Numbered from the stretch's first letter, positions 41,652 through 54,316 are shown. The stretch: 64,000 bases of DNA from Candidatus Polarisedimenticolia bacterium (GCA_036004685.1 DASYRE010000049.1:1-64000), one strand, 5' to 3'. The notes: generated by a model not told the origin, from the letters alone. Translations and numbers: made by a program.

Positions 41652-42638
41652 TCAATAGCCGGCGTGCTTGTCCACTTCATGGAGGAGCGACTCCCCCCTC
41701 AGGTACCGGCCGAGGTTCACGATGAAGATCGACGTCGCCCGGTCCAGGTAGTGCGGGTGAAGCCCGCCGATGTGCGGGGTGAGCAGGACGTTGGGAAGCC
41801 GGTGGAGGGGCGAAGTGGCGGGCAGGGGCTCCTCGGCGAAGACGTCGAGGCCGGCGGCCGCGATCCGCCCCGACTCGAGGGCCCGGACGAGGGCGTCTTC
41901 GCGGATCAGCCCGCCGCGCGCGATGTTGATCAGAAGAGCTCCAGGCTTCATGCCGGCGAGCGCTTCGTCGTCCAGCATCCCAGCGGTCTGCGGCGTGAGC
42001 GGCAGGGCGATCACCAGAACGTCGGCGGAGGCCAGGAACTCCCTTCGGTGGGACGGGCCGAACAGGCGGTCGCAGAGGCCTTCACCGCCGGTCCGGTTGC
42101 GCCGCAGCGCGTGAATCTTCATGCCGAAGCCCCGGGCTCTCCGGGCGAGCTCCTCGCCGATGCTCCCGTACCCCAAGATCCCGAGCGTCCTCCCGTCCAG
42201 CTCCACGGGCATCGGGTTTCCTTGGAAGTAGCGCTCCCGGTTCCAGGCTCCCGACCCGGCCTCGCGCAGGGCGACGGCGAGCCCGCGCGAGAACGCGAGG
42301 ATCATTCCCATCGCGTGATCCGCCAGGGCGGCCGACGACACGCCCCGCGAGCAGGTGACGCGCACGCCGCTGCGCACCAGGGCCGGATGCAGGACCTCGT
42401 CGACGCCCGCGGAGGGAGTGTGCAGCCACCGGAGCCGCAGGGCCGCGGCGAAGTGCCGCTCGGGGAGGCTCCAGGTGTAAAGCACCTCCGATCCGGCCAG
42501 GTGCTCGAGCGACTCCTCCTTGCTCCTCGCCGAGATCACCCGGACTTGCGGGAACTTCTCGGCCAGGAGCCGCGGATACCGCTCGTCGAGGCTCCAGACG
42601 CGATGCGGGGAGGCGAGATAGATGAGCACGTCGATCAT
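41652..42638 (-). CDS. D-isomer-specific 2-hydroxyacid dehydrogenase
   Basis: A 328-residue NAD(P)-dependent enzyme. The cofactor motif is [10 protein letters not shown] (about residue 142). The catalytic Arg is in NIARGGLI, the Glu in DVFAEEPLP and the His in TPHIGGLHP, a full set. It reduces 2-oxo acids or oxidises D-2-hydroxy acids; the substrate is unknown. No ribosome site is seen, and an extended -10 lies eight bases before the ATG, so the mRNA may be leaderless. Confidence 0.88.
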   Translation of the reverse strand: MIDVLIYLASPHRVWSLDERYPRLLAEKFPQVRVISARSKEESLEHLAGSEVLYTWSLPERHFAAALRLRWLHTPSAGVDEVLHPALVRSGVRVTCSRGVSSAALADHAMGMILAFSRGLAVALREAGSGAWNRERYFQGNPMPVELDGRTLGILGYGSIGEELARRARGFGMKIHALRRNRTGGEGLCDRLFGPSHRREFLASADVLVIALPLTPQTAGMLDDEALAGMKPGALLINIARGGLIREDALVRALESGRIAAAGLDVFAEEPLPATSPLHRLPNVLLTPHIGGLHPHYLDRATSIFIVNLGRYLRGESLLHEVDKHAGY

Positions 42639-42645
42639 CGCGCGG

Positions 42646-42654
42646 ATTCTAGCA
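42646..42654 (-). promoter_or_regulatory. Extended -10 (TGCTAGAAT) of the dehydrogenase gene
   Basis: Minus-strand TGC-TAGAAT; the predicted transcription start coincides with the ATG at 42638. The -35 is poor. Confidence 0.5.
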
Positions 42655-42675
42655 GAAGGGCCGTCCGACCTGCGT

Positions 42676-42705
42676 TTGACACTCCGAAGGAGCGGATGCT
42701 ATAAA
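42676..42705 (+). promoter_or_regulatory. Promoter of uvrA
   Basis: TTGACA (42676-42681), 18 bases, TATAAA (42700-42705), with TGC extending the -10. The predicted start is at or next to the uvrA ATG. No LexA-like palindrome is evident. Confidence 0.8.
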
Positions 42706-42711
42706 CTTCGG

Positions 42712-45603
<2,892 letters not shown>

Positions 45604-45770
45604 TCCTTCGCCGACTCTCGCCTTCCCGGCGGCTGCCAAGGGGCGCCGCACGCTGCCGCGATCTCCCGCGCCCCGCGCTTCAGGTGAGGGAGCGCGCCAG
45701 AATCACCGCGACCCTTCGAGCGCGGCTTCGGCCGGTGACGGCCGGGCCGGTCGGGAAGGTCTCCATCGGC

Positions 45771-47930
45771 TCAGCGGCAGATCGATTGCGAGCGGTCTAT
45801 TTCCGTCCCGTCGGAGCGGAAGCCGGAGGGGGACTCGACGTCGTCGACGTGGGCGGTGACGAGGAGGTAGAGGTCGGCGCCGGGCTGGCCCGACGGAGGA
45901 ATCAGGATCGAGAGGCGGCCCGGCCCGGCGCTCTGGACGGGAGCGTCGCAAAGGGGGCCGGCCGGCGCGCCGGCGCCGTGATCGTAGGCCCCCGCGGGGA
46001 GCGTCGAAAGCCGTCCCATATAGAGGTTGTAGCGCTGTGCCCCCGCGACGGCCGCGAAAGAGACGAGCAGGGATCCGTCGGCAAGCCGTTCCACCTTCAA
46101 GGCCTCGGCGCCGCCCCCTCCGTTCCCCCCCGCGCCGGACACCTCCGGAGGTCTCGTCTTCTCCCAGCCGTACAGATCCAGCCAGGCGGCATCCAGCTCC
46201 ACCTGATAGCCGTCATTGCCGGACGTGCCCGCCACGGGAGCCGAGGCGACCCGGATCGTGGTTCCGGGAAGCTCGTCATGGGTCAGCGCGGGCCATTGAT
46301 ATTCAGCCGCGCCGGGCGGGAGCGTGGGATTCTTCGTCAGCAGGGCGCTCACTTCCCGGAACAACGCGACGTTCGGGAGGGCGAGGAGCTTCTCGGCGGG
46401 AAAGTCGGAGTTTTCCGGGGGCTGGTTCGGACCGCCGCCTCCCACGATCGGCGTGAAGAAGTTCCAGTTCATGGGGGAGTAGCTGAACCCCGGCGGCGGC
46501 CGGAACTGCCCGGTGACCGAGGCCTCCATGCGATAGAAGTCGTCCCCCACCGCGCCGGTCGTGCGATAGCGGACTCCCGCGAGCACCCGCACGATTTGAA
46601 TCTCGTCGTACCAGTCGGGGAACCCGGAGAGCCGGAACTCTTCGCCGCCGGCGCCCAGGGTGATCTGGGCGGCTGCGCCTCCGTCCTGATCGGACGTCGC
46701 GGCGGCGGCATCGATCGCCGTCGCCCCGCCCAGAGTCTGCCAGACCGTCGGAAAGAGCCGGCGCACGCGGCGGAGGTACCCGTAGTCCGCGCCCGCGATC
46801 GAGGTCCGTCCCAGCGCATCCTTGGGGCCGAGATTCACGCCTCCCACGGATTCCCAGAGCTTCTCGCGGACGATGCTGTAGCCGGCGTTGTTGGGATGGA
46901 TGTTGTCCAGATGGAAGATGTCCCGGCAGATCTTCCCTTCGAATCCGGAGCAGCCCCCCTGCTGGTCCTCGTGCGCAAATTCCGCCGCCGCCTCGGCGAT
47001 CGAGACGCGGCGCGACTGCCCCCAGGCGAGATCCCGCAGGATCCGGTCGACGATCGGCAGCCACGCTCGATGAAAGTCGCTGCTGTTACCGGTCGAGCAG
47101 TTGTAGGCCAGGTTGTCGTAGAGGCTGTTCAGGACGATGTCAGCTCCCGGCACCTGCGAGCTCAGGACCGAGAGGATCTCCTGCAGGTTCTGCCGGGCGT
47201 CCAGGACCTCCGCGACGGCCCGGTTGATCTGGGCCTGAGTCGGATTGGCGGGCGGATCGACGTCGAGCAGATCGTTGCCGATCGCCGAGATCGTGATGAG
47301 CTGCGGCTGCGCCTCGATCGCGCGGAAGACGTTGTTCATGTTGTTCGTCTCGTCGACCAGGAGGTCGTCCGTGGTCTCGCCGAGCTGCGCCGCCTGGTCG
47401 AGGGTGGAAGTCGCCGCCGGGAAGGCGCACAGCAGCCGCGATTGCACCTGTTGGGTGTACCAGAAGGCTCCGGAGGAGGAGCAGAAGTTGAAGTTCCGCG
47501 CGATGCTGTCCCCCATCGCCGTGATGCGGAAGGTCCCGCTCTGGAGACGCGCGATCCCCTGGTCGAGCTTGGCGAAGCGGGGCTGACCGACCGGCGCCGT
47601 GTAGCCGGGAGTCGAAGGGGGAAAGCCGTCGGAGCGCGCCGGGCCGAGGCGCCATTCCGGGGGATCCAGCGGCTGCAGGACGTAGCATCCGCTGCCTGGT
47701 GAGAAGAGATACGCTCCCGCGGCGTCGGTCGGGATCGTGGTGTCGGTCACGGGTCCGGCGTCCTTCTTCCCCGCCAGCCGGAACGCGACTCCGGGAAGCG
47801 GCGGCTCTCCGGGGTCCTGGACGCCGTTGCCGTTCCGGTCCTCGAAGGCATGCCCGGATACCGTCTGAGCGAGAGCGGGAAGCGCCACGCAGGCGAGCAG
47901 CGCCGCCGCCGTGAGCCGGCTCCGCCTCAC
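45771..47930 (-). CDS. Secreted SGNH/GDSL hydrolase with CnaB-like N-domain
   Basis: A 719-residue exported protein. The signal ends ...[24 protein letters not shown] starts an SdrD-B/CnaB-like domain (about 25-105). The hydrolase block I is [10 protein letters not shown] (Ser142), an Asn block is [10 protein letters not shown], and block V is [10 protein letters not shown]. The C-terminal 230 residues are beta-rich, with an Fn3-like end. It is likely to be an extracellular esterase or lipase. The GTG start overlaps the upstream stop (GTGA). Confidence 0.82.
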   Translation of the reverse strand: MRRSRLTAAALLACVALPALAQTVSGHAFEDRNGNGVQDPGEPPLPGVAFRLAGKKDAGPVTDTTIPTDAAGAYLFSPGSGCYVLQPLDPPEWRLGPARSDGFPPSTPGYTAPVGQPRFAKLDQGIARLQSGTFRITAMGDSIARNFNFCSSSGAFWYTQQVQSRLLCAFPAATSTLDQAAQLGETTDDLLVDETNNMNNVFRAIEAQPQLITISAIGNDLLDVDPPANPTQAQINRAVAEVLDARQNLQEILSVLSSQVPGADIVLNSLYDNLAYNCSTGNSSDFHRAWLPIVDRILRDLAWGQSRRVSIAEAAAEFAHEDQQGGCSGFEGKICRDIFHLDNIHPNNAGYSIVREKLWESVGGVNLGPKDALGRTSIAGADYGYLRRVRRLFPTVWQTLGGATAIDAAAATSDQDGGAAAQITLGAGGEEFRLSGFPDWYDEIQIVRVLAGVRYRTTGAVGDDFYRMEASVTGQFRPPPGFSYSPMNWNFFTPIVGGGGPNQPPENSDFPAEKLLALPNVALFREVSALLTKNPTLPPGAAEYQWPALTHDELPGTTIRVASAPVAGTSGNDGYQVELDAAWLDLYGWEKTRPPEVSGAGGNGGGGAEALKVERLADGSLLVSFAAVAGAQRYNLYMGRLSTLPAGAYDHGAGAPAGPLCDAPVQSAGPGRLSILIPPSGQPGADLYLLVTAHVDDVESPSGFRSDGTEIDRSQSICR

Positions 47931-48418
47931 CGCTCCCTCTCGAAACGGCGGTGCAGCTCGTAGGAGCCCCCGGATCCGTCGGGTCCGACGGCGCGAATCG
48001 TCACCGTGCCCAGGAGGACGGCACCGGCCTCGGAGAGTCGGTACTCCTCGATGATTTCGTAGACTTCTTCGTCCGGCGAAGCAGCTCTCGTCCGGCAGAC
48101 GGCTCTCACCCGATCATTCTCTGGGGCGATCACCATCTGCCGGATCTCGAGCGGGCGCGGGCCATGCTCGGTCAGCAGCGCCGGCCACGGCAGCGCGCTC
48201 GCAGCGTCGTTCCCCGCCCAGATCCGGCCGGTCAGACGGCCGCCGCTCACGAAGAACTCGAGGCGCACCGGCGCCTCCGCGGTGGCGAGGTTCGCCTTGC
48301 CTGACCCGTAGACCTGCTCCGCCAGCTTCCAACGCCCCGCCACCGTGGGAATGGGCAATCCGGCGAGGCAGAGCAAAGCTCCGGCGGCGAGAGCGCCGCG
48401 CAACTTCCTCGAAGTCAT
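47927..48418 (-). CDS. Secreted hypothetical protein
   Basis: A 163-residue protein starting at an ATG with GGAG six bases upstream. The signal peptide ends near ...TVAG. The mature part is beta-rich (VRLEFFVSGGRLTGRIWAG), as in small lipocalin-like or carbohydrate-binding sandwiches. It is translated together with the SGNH hydrolase, so it may serve the same substrate. The family is not recognised. Confidence 0.65.
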   Translation of the reverse strand: MTSRKLRGALAAGALLCLAGLPIPTVAGRWKLAEQVYGSGKANLATAEAPVRLEFFVSGGRLTGRIWAGNDAASALPWPALLTEHGPRPLEIRQMVIAPENDRVRAVCRTRAASPDEEVYEIIEEYRLSEAGAVLLGTVTIRAVGPDGSGGSYELHRRFERER

Positions 48419-48497
48419 GGAAATCTCCGTCAAAGCACGAGGATGATACCTCCGCGGGGCTGGAAGAGTCGAGGCTCGTTCCGCATGCTCTCTGGAA

Positions 48498-48503
48498 TAT
48501 AAT
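48498..48503 (+). promoter_or_regulatory. -10 box of the kinase-propeller gene
   Basis: Perfect TATAAT, 11 bases before the ATG at 48515. No convincing -35. The leader would be about five bases. Confidence 0.5.
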
Positions 48504-48514
48504 GCTCGGCCATC

Positions 48515-51217
48515 ATGCGGCTCGCTCCCGGTTTTCGCCTCGGCCCCTACGAAATCCTCTCCCTCGCCGGCGCGGGCGGAATGGGCGAGGTCTACCGCGC
48601 GCTGGACATGAGGCTGGCGCGGGAGATAGCTCTCAAGGTGTTGCCCGAAGCTTTCGCGCGCGATCCCGAGCGCCTATCGCGGTTCGAGCGGGAAGCGCGG
48701 GTTCTCGCGTCGCTCAATCACCCCGGCATCGGAATCATCCACGGCCTCGAGAACATCGACGGAGTGCGGTTTCTGGTTCTGGAGCTGATTCCCGGCGAGA
48801 CCCTGCAGGAGCGCCTGTCGCGGGGAGCCCTGCCGGCCGATGAGGCCCTGAATCTCGGCCGCCAAATCGCCGCAGCGCTGGAGGCGGCCCATGACAAGGG
48901 AGTGACCCACCGGGATCTCAAGCCCGCCAACGTCAAGCTTCCCGCGGAAGACAAGATCAAACTGCTCGATTTCGGCCTCGCGAAGGCCTTCAGCGAAGCG
49001 CTTCCTTCACGGGACGCAACGCTCTCCCCGACGATCACCAGCGGCGGAACGCGCCACGGCGTCATTCTCGGGACGGCCGCCTACATGAGCCCGGAGCAAG
49101 CGCGGGGGAAACCGACGGATCGCCGTACCGACATCTGGGCTTTCGGCTGCGTCCTCTATGAGATGCTCTCCGGCTTCAGGCCGTTCGCCGGCGAGACCGT
49201 CTCCGACACCATCGCCCGGATCCTGGAGCGCGAGCCCGACTGGAAGGCGCTTCCCCCCGCCACGCCGCCGAGGATTCGGAGCCTCCTCGGACGCTGCCTC
49301 CGAAAGGACGCCGACCGGCGGCTTCACGACATCGCCGACGGCCGCATCGAGATCGAGGACGCCCTGGCCGAGCCTCCCGGAACGAAAGCGGCAATCTCCC
49401 CGCTCGGCACGGAGCGGCACCGGAGGAAGTGGGTGACCTGGGGGGCAGCGGCTGTGACCATCGCGCTGCTCTCCTCCCTGACGACGGCAGTCCTTCTCCG
49501 GAAGGGCTCAGGCGGCTCATCCGACCGCCTTCGGCTTTCGGAGGTCGCCCGCCTCACGCACGATCCCGGGCTTTCGGAATGGCCCACCTGGTCCCCTGAC
49601 GGCAGCCTGTTGGCGTTCGCTTCGAACCGCGGTGGCAATTTCGAGATTTACGTGCGCCGCGTGGACGGCGGGCAGGAAGTCAACGTCACGAACGATCCCT
49701 CGGAGGATTTTCAACCGGCGTTCTCGCCCGACGGCAAGTCGCTGGCGTTCGTTTCCACACGCTCCTCGCGCAGCAGCATGATCAAGATCGGCGGATTCCT
49801 TTCCTACGAGTTCCGGAAGTTCGGCGGCGATCTTTGGGTCGTTCCGGCGCTAGGCGGATCCGCCCGGCGCATCGCCCGGGACGCCAATACGCCGGCCTGG
49901 CATCCCGAGGGGACGAAGATCGCCTACGTCAGCGGCCTGGAGGGGCACCGCTCGATCCTTCAGGTCGCGGCGGATGGCGGCGAGCCGCAGGCTCTGCTCC
50001 CGGGAGCCGCCTCGCGCTGGGAGATCGTCCGTCTTCTCTATTCGCCGAGCGGCCGGTGGGTCTATTTCTCCACCTTCGATCCGGAGCGCGTGCTGGTCCT
50101 GTCCACCGCCGGCGGCGCGCCGCGCGAGATCGCTAAAGGGGCGCATCCCGCCTGGGACGGGCAGCGGCTGCTGTTCGCGAGCCGCGACCTGCGCGGCGGG
50201 ACGCGCCTGCAGGCCGTGCCGATCGACGAGGCGCGCGGCGCGCCGCGCGGGGAGCCCCAGACGGTCGGCCTCATGACCGGGACCCTTCGCGATCTCGCGC
50301 TTCCTCGTGACGGGCGGCGTCTCGCCGTGACCGAGCTGGAAGGGGCGATGAACCTGACACTCCTGCCGCTTTCCGGCGACGGCGCTTCGGCTGGAGGACC
50401 GGAGCTGCCGCTCAGCCAGGGCCAGGTGGTGGACGGCCGCCCCTCGTTCTCCCCCGACGGCCGCTGGATCGCTTTCACCAGCGATCGCCTCGGCAAGCAG
50501 GAGCCGTGGCTCCTGCATCGCGAGTTCCGCAAGCTGGAGCGCCTCCAATTCCCCGGCGAAGACCTCGGCTCCCTCGGCATCCGCTGGTTCCCGGACAGCC
50601 GCGAGTTAATCACGACGCGGATGTTCGACGTCGCCGCCGGCCTGAGCTACTCGATCTGGCGCGCCGCGGTCGATGGAAGCCGATTCGAGGAGATTCTTCC
50701 CCCGATGTCCTGGGCGACGGAGGTCTCGCTCTCGCGCGACGGAGGGACGATGGTCTACACGAACCGGGATGCCGGGGGAAGCCAGCTCTACCTGTTCGAT
50801 CTCGCCACGCGCCGGTCGACGCCGCTCACCTCCACGCCGGGCGACAAGGCGGATGCGGTTTTCTCACCCGACGGACGCTTCGTCGCCTTCACCTCCAACG
50901 TCACAGGGGCCAGCCAGGTCTATCGCGTGCCGATCGCGGGGGGTGCGCCGGAGAGGATGACGTCCGGCGACGAACGGATGCGCCATCTTTTCTACTCGCC
51001 CGACGGCCGCTGGCTCTACGTCCAGCCCAGCCACCGGAACATCTGGCGCCTGCCGGCCGCCGGAGGAGCGCTGCAGCAGGTGACGCGCTTTCCGGAATCG
51101 GACCTCTTCCTCGAAGAGCCCGCCATCTCTCCCGACGCCCGGATGCTCGCCTACTGCCGCAACCACAGCGCGTCGTCGCTCTGGCTGCTGACCCTCGCGA
51201 CGCCGCCCGCGCGCTGA
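48515..51217 (+). CDS. Ser/Thr protein kinase with TolB/PD40 propeller
   Basis: A 900-residue transmembrane receptor-type kinase. The N-terminal kinase domain (about 9-275) has the Gly loop GAGGMGEVY, VTHRDLKPANVKL (catalytic loop), LLDFGLAKAF (DFG) and YMSPEQARGKPTD. One helix near 307-328 crosses the membrane. The outer half is a run of PD40/WD40-like units (for example SPDGSLLAFASNRGGNFEIY, SPDGRWIAFTSDRL) forming one or two propellers. It likely senses an envelope ligand and phosphorylates cytoplasmic targets. It has no ribosome site. Confidence 0.93.
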   Translation: MRLAPGFRLGPYEILSLAGAGGMGEVYRALDMRLAREIALKVLPEAFARDPERLSRFEREARVLASLNHPGIGIIHGLENIDGVRFLVLELIPGETLQERLSRGALPADEALNLGRQIAAALEAAHDKGVTHRDLKPANVKLPAEDKIKLLDFGLAKAFSEALPSRDATLSPTITSGGTRHGVILGTAAYMSPEQARGKPTDRRTDIWAFGCVLYEMLSGFRPFAGETVSDTIARILEREPDWKALPPATPPRIRSLLGRCLRKDADRRLHDIADGRIEIEDALAEPPGTKAAISPLGTERHRRKWVTWGAAAVTIALLSSLTTAVLLRKGSGGSSDRLRLSEVARLTHDPGLSEWPTWSPDGSLLAFASNRGGNFEIYVRRVDGGQEVNVTNDPSEDFQPAFSPDGKSLAFVSTRSSRSSMIKIGGFLSYEFRKFGGDLWVVPALGGSARRIARDANTPAWHPEGTKIAYVSGLEGHRSILQVAADGGEPQALLPGAASRWEIVRLLYSPSGRWVYFSTFDPERVLVLSTAGGAPREIAKGAHPAWDGQRLLFASRDLRGGTRLQAVPIDEARGAPRGEPQTVGLMTGTLRDLALPRDGRRLAVTELEGAMNLTLLPLSGDGASAGGPELPLSQGQVVDGRPSFSPDGRWIAFTSDRLGKQEPWLLHREFRKLERLQFPGEDLGSLGIRWFPDSRELITTRMFDVAAGLSYSIWRAAVDGSRFEEILPPMSWATEVSLSRDGGTMVYTNRDAGGSQLYLFDLATRRSTPLTSTPGDKADAVFSPDGRFVAFTSNVTGASQVYRVPIAGGAPERMTSGDERMRHLFYSPDGRWLYVQPSHRNIWRLPAAGGALQQVTRFPESDLFLEEPAISPDARMLAYCRNHSASSLWLLTLATPPAR

Positions 51218-51352
51218 GCCCCGTGGCGGGGGCTCCCTCGGGAGGCCGCCCTCCGGGTTCCTCCGTTTTGCGACCGGGCAGTCCGGGAATAGGATGGCGG
51301 GCATCCCGGCGATTTCGACGCAGTGACTTCATTCACTGCACAGGAGGCTCGC

Positions 51353-51991
51353 ATGAAAATCGGCATTCTCGGATCGGGCGAGGTGGCCCGGACGCTGGCG
51401 GGCGGCTTTCTCAAGCATGGCCACGAAGTGATGATGGGAACGCGGTCGCCGGCGAAGCTCGTGGACTGGGCCAGGGAGAATCCGGCCGGGCGGGTCGGCA
51501 GGTTCGCCGAAGCGGCCCGCTTCGGGGAGGCCATTGTCCTGGCAGTGAAGGGGACGGCGGCAGCCGACGCGCTGCGCGCCGCCGAGCCGCCGAACCTGGC
51601 CGGCAAGCCGGTCATCGACGCGACCAACCCGATTGCCGAGGCGCCGCCCGTCGCCGGCGTTCTGCGGTTCTTCACGACCCTCGAGGACTCCTTGATGGAG
51701 CGGCTCCAGCGCGAGTTCGACGGCGCCCGCTTCGTCAAGGCCTTCAACTCCGTCGGCAGCGCCCTGATGGTGAATCCGCAGCTCCGAGGCGGACCGCCGA
51801 CGATGTTCGTCTGCGGGAACGACGAGACGGCGAAGAAGATCGTCTACGGAATCCTGGAGCAGTTCGGCTGGGAAGCCTGTGATCTAGGCGGCGCGGAGGC
51901 GGCCCGCGCCATCGAGCCGCTGTGCATCCTCTGGTGCATCCCCGGCTTCCTGCGCAACGATTGGCGGCACGCTTTCAAGCTGCTCGCCTAG
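51353..51991 (+). CDS. F420/NADP-oxidoreductase-like dinucleotide-binding protein
   Basis: A 212-residue Rossmann protein with AGGAGG upstream. It opens MKIGILGSGEVARTLAGGF (NADP-binding GxGxxA), with MMGTRSPAKL typical of the F420-dependent NADP reductase (Npr/Fno) and ProC-like group. It covers little beyond the nucleotide domain and a short helical C-part. Whether it uses F420 is unknown, and no F420 genes are nearby. Confidence 0.8.
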   Translation: MKIGILGSGEVARTLAGGFLKHGHEVMMGTRSPAKLVDWARENPAGRVGRFAEAARFGEAIVLAVKGTAAADALRAAEPPNLAGKPVIDATNPIAEAPPVAGVLRFFTTLEDSLMERLQREFDGARFVKAFNSVGSALMVNPQLRGGPPTMFVCGNDETAKKIVYGILEQFGWEACDLGGAEAARAIEPLCILWCIPGFLRNDWRHAFKLLA

Positions 51992-52010
51992 CCCCGCGGC
52001 TACCCGCCGC

Positions 52011-52448
52011 TCAGTCGGCGTTCGATTGCGAAATCTTCCGGATGACGTCGGCCGTCTTTTGCGGCTCGTTCAGGCGCGTGGCCAGATCGGCCTGGGCGAT
52101 GATCCCGACGATGCGGTCGTCCGCGTCGACGACGGGGATGCGGCGCAGCTGATTCTCGCCCATCGCCTCGAGGGCCTTCTGGACGTCGTCGTCGGCGCGG
52201 CACGTCACCAGGCGGCGGGTCATGACTTCATCGATCTTCGTCGTCAGCACGTCACGCCCTTCCGCCACCATCTTCACCGCCAGGTCGCGGTCGGTGACCA
52301 TGCCGATCAGTCGGCGGCTTTGCTCGCTTTCGACGATCGGCACCGGACCGACGTCCTCCCGCTTCATGATCTGAGCGACCTTGCTCGCCAGATCGCCCGG
52401 CATGCAAACCACTGGATTCTTGGTCATCACTTCATGGCATTTCCTCAT
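52011..52448 (-). CDS. Tandem CBS-domain protein
   Basis: A 145-residue protein consisting of one Bateman pair: CBS1 (MTKNPVVCMPGD ... GMVTDRDLAVKMV) and CBS2 (MTRRLVTCRADD ... GIIAQADLA). These bind adenine nucleotides or similar ligands and regulate partners. AAGGAG precedes the ATG at 52448. Confidence 0.9.
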   Translation of the reverse strand: MRKCHEVMTKNPVVCMPGDLASKVAQIMKREDVGPVPIVESEQSRRLIGMVTDRDLAVKMVAEGRDVLTTKIDEVMTRRLVTCRADDDVQKALEAMGENQLRRIPVVDADDRIVGIIAQADLATRLNEPQKTADVIRKISQSNAD

Positions 52449-52779
52449 GCTGGTCTCCTTGAGATTCTGCAGATTCTGCAGGGTCGTGGCTTGAAATCCC
52501 GGCCGTGGCTTGCCATTTTTTCCGCTCCTCAAGCCCGGGCCGGCGGGGAAGATATCTTCTTCTTTCATCCCGCCTTCTGAATCCTCTCCGAGACGATTCT
52601 CGGCCAGCATACGGTCGGGACCCATGGGGCATAACCCTACCTTAACTATCTCCTCACGGTCTCCCGCGGCCGGGAACGGCTCCGAGGGCAGGGTAGGGTT
52701 TGACCTTATGGGCCGCCGGCGTTTTCCGGCTGATACTCGCCGAGTGTGAAGCGAGGACCACGGCGAAAGGAGAGACTCG
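52449..52779. other. Divergent intergenic region with small repeats
   Basis: 331 bases between the leftward CBS gene and the rightward microprotein. It holds a tandem nine-base repeat (AGATTCTGC twice, near 52462) and a nine-base inverted repeat (AACCCTACC at 52633-52641 and GGTAGGGTT at 52692-52700) that could be a paired operator. No gene or firm promoter is seen. Confidence 0.4.
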
Positions 52780-52866
52780 ATGAGCAATATGGGGCTGCTG
52801 TTATTGATCGTCGTTCTCCTGTTGTTGTTCGGAGGCGGCGGCTATTACTGGAGTCGGCGGTGGTAG
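52780..52866 (+). CDS. 28-residue single-helix membrane microprotein
   Basis: ATG to TAG, with a strong AAGGAG seven bases upstream. The peptide is one Leu/Val/Ile helix (residues 4-17) followed by GGGGYY and a basic Trp-rich end. It resembles a shortened DUF3309-type protein, a family of tiny membrane proteins of unknown role. The hydrophobic composition and good ribosome site argue that it is real. Confidence 0.65.
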   Translation: MSNMGLLLLIVVLLLLFGGGGYYWSRRW

Positions 52867-52884
52867 GTGTTCGCCGCGAGAACG

Positions 52885-52917
52885 CGGGGCCTCCCGGGCA
52901 GCGCACGGCAGGCCCCG
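52885..52917. terminator. Possible hairpin between convergent genes
   Basis: CGGGGCCT and AGGCCCCG form an eight-pair stem with a 17-base loop, between the convergent stops of the microprotein and the secreted protein. There is no T-run, so termination by this hairpin is doubtful. Confidence 0.3.
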
Positions 52918-52928
52918 TTCCCGGGGAG

Positions 52929-53333
52929 TTACTTCAGCTTCTCGCCCTTGAAGGTGTAGGTCCAGACCTCGCCGTTCAACTTCGTCCAGATCCGCTTCCC
53001 TTCGATGGTGTTCTCATGAATCGTCCCGGTCCACACCGAGGTGCCCTCCGTCGGGCTCGACTGTTCCGTCTTGAAGGTCCACTCCTTCTTGTCGGACTTC
53101 TCGACAGTATAGGGAGAAGCGTCGAACGCTCCGAGCGAGTCGGTGAGGGTCACCTTTCCGTCGGCGAACGTCATCGTGGGCTTGAACTCCTCCGCCCCCT
53201 TCCCTTTGGCCATGTCGTCCGGATGGGCATGCAGCTTCCAGCTCGTGCCGTCCAGGACCGCGACTTGATGGCCCGCCATCGCGGCGGTCGAGGCAAGAAT
53301 CATAAATGCCGCAAGCCAAGCGGGATTCCTCAT
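52929..53333 (-). CDS. Small secreted hypothetical protein
   Basis: A 134-residue protein behind AAGGAGG. The signal ends ...AAMAG. The mature part is a small beta-sandwich-like domain (LDGTSWKLHAHPDD ... SVWTGTIHENTIEGKRIW ... WTYTFKGEKLK), as in lipocalin-like or META-like folds. It contains three His near the N-terminus (HQ, HAH), which could bind metal. The family is not recognised. Confidence 0.68.
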   Translation of the reverse strand: MRNPAWLAAFMILASTAAMAGHQVAVLDGTSWKLHAHPDDMAKGKGAEEFKPTMTFADGKVTLTDSLGAFDASPYTVEKSDKKEWTFKTEQSSPTEGTSVWTGTIHENTIEGKRIWTKLNGEVWTYTFKGEKLK

Positions 53334-53448
53334 GCAAACCTCCTTCGGATCGAAAGTCGGTGCGGTGACCGCGCGGGGTTGTCGGCCGCCGCCCCGGCAG
53401 GATTCGGGGTTCAGGCATGCACGATACGGCAGGCACCTCCGAACGACG

Positions 53449-53466
53449 ATGGGGTCTATACCCCAT
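53449..53466. promoter_or_regulatory. 18-base palindrome, candidate operator
   Basis: ATGGGGT-CTAT-ACCCCAT, seven-base perfect arms around four bases, midway between two divergent genes for secreted or membrane proteins. The likely regulator is unknown. Confidence 0.4.
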
Positions 53467-53604
53467 GGCGTTCACGCTCGCCAGTCGGAGCCGCGCCCTT
53501 TGAACCGGTTCTCAGGCCCGATCAACGGGCGGAGGAGTCCCTCCGCCCTCACGTCCCGGCGTCCCATGGAGCGGGACTCGTACGCTCATGATTTGGAGGA
53601 AACA

Positions 53605-53961
53605 ATGAAAGCTCGGACTCTTCTCCTGGTGCTGGCACTCGGAATACTCATGGCGGCCCCGGCGCACGCGGGAATCCAATCCGTCGGCAGCCCGGCCGCG
53701 GCGGCGCTCCAGACGCTCCGGTTCGATCCCGCCGGCGCCTGGAACTCCCCGTTCACGCTGGCGTCGATGCAGCAGCAGCCGGCCAGCGATCCCCCCAAGA
53801 GCGTCGACGTCGACATCGACGTCAACCGCCACGAAGGCAGAGCTTGGTACCTGAATCCGGTGTGGATGGCGATTGGCGGCCTCGGCTTGGCCCTGGTCAT
53901 CATCTTGATCGTGATGGCCGCGCGGGGAGGAAGCGGAGGAACGACGGTGGTCCGGAGCTGA
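53605..53961 (+). CDS. Small exported protein with C-terminal membrane helix
   Basis: A 118-residue protein with GGAGGA before the ATG. A signal peptide ends ...AHAG. The middle is low-complexity, with the acidic stretch KSVDVDIDVNRHEGRAWY. A C-terminal helix (about 84-106) precedes a Gly/Ser tail, so it may be anchored in the inner membrane facing the periplasm. The family is not recognised. Confidence 0.65.
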   Translation: MKARTLLLVLALGILMAAPAHAGIQSVGSPAAAALQTLRFDPAGAWNSPFTLASMQQQPASDPPKSVDVDIDVNRHEGRAWYLNPVWMAIGGLGLALVIILIVMAARGGSGGTTVVRS

Positions 53962-53969
53962 CGGCCCGA

Positions 53970-54273
53970 TTACCGGCCTGAGGACGTCCGCTTCCCAAGG
54001 GAAGCGATCGACGCCAACTCGGGAAGATCGGGATCGGCGTCGCGCCAGGCTCGCCGCGCGGCGTCGAGCGCTCGATCGGCCCCGTTTGGATCGCCCTGGT
54101 GCCGCAGAACGAGCGCCAGGGCGAGGTGGCTTCCACCGTAGGCCGCGTCATGGTCGAGCCTCTGCTTCGCCGTGTACTCGGCCAGATCCCAGCGGATCTT
54201 CCGTCCCGGCCGGAACCGGAGAAGCCATGAAGACCGTCACGGCCAGGATCGTCGCGACAACGGTTCGGATCAT
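53970..54273 (-). pseudogene. Frameshifted small secreted TPR-like protein gene
   Basis: GGAGG precedes an ATG at 54273 opening on a good signal peptide (ILAVTVFMASPVPAG). After about 22 codons the coding sense moves to another frame, which reads KIRWDLAEYTAKQRLDHD, then a helical repeat (SHLALALVLRHQGDPNGADR) to a TAA at 53970. The span is 304 bases, one more than a multiple of three, so a single extra base near 54214 would explain it. The first frame stops early at a TGA. Either a real mutation or a sequencing error. Confidence 0.6.
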
Positions 54274-54316
54274 GGCGCGTCCTCCGTTTCCCGAGAGGCA
54301 TCGAGCGGCCCGGCCG

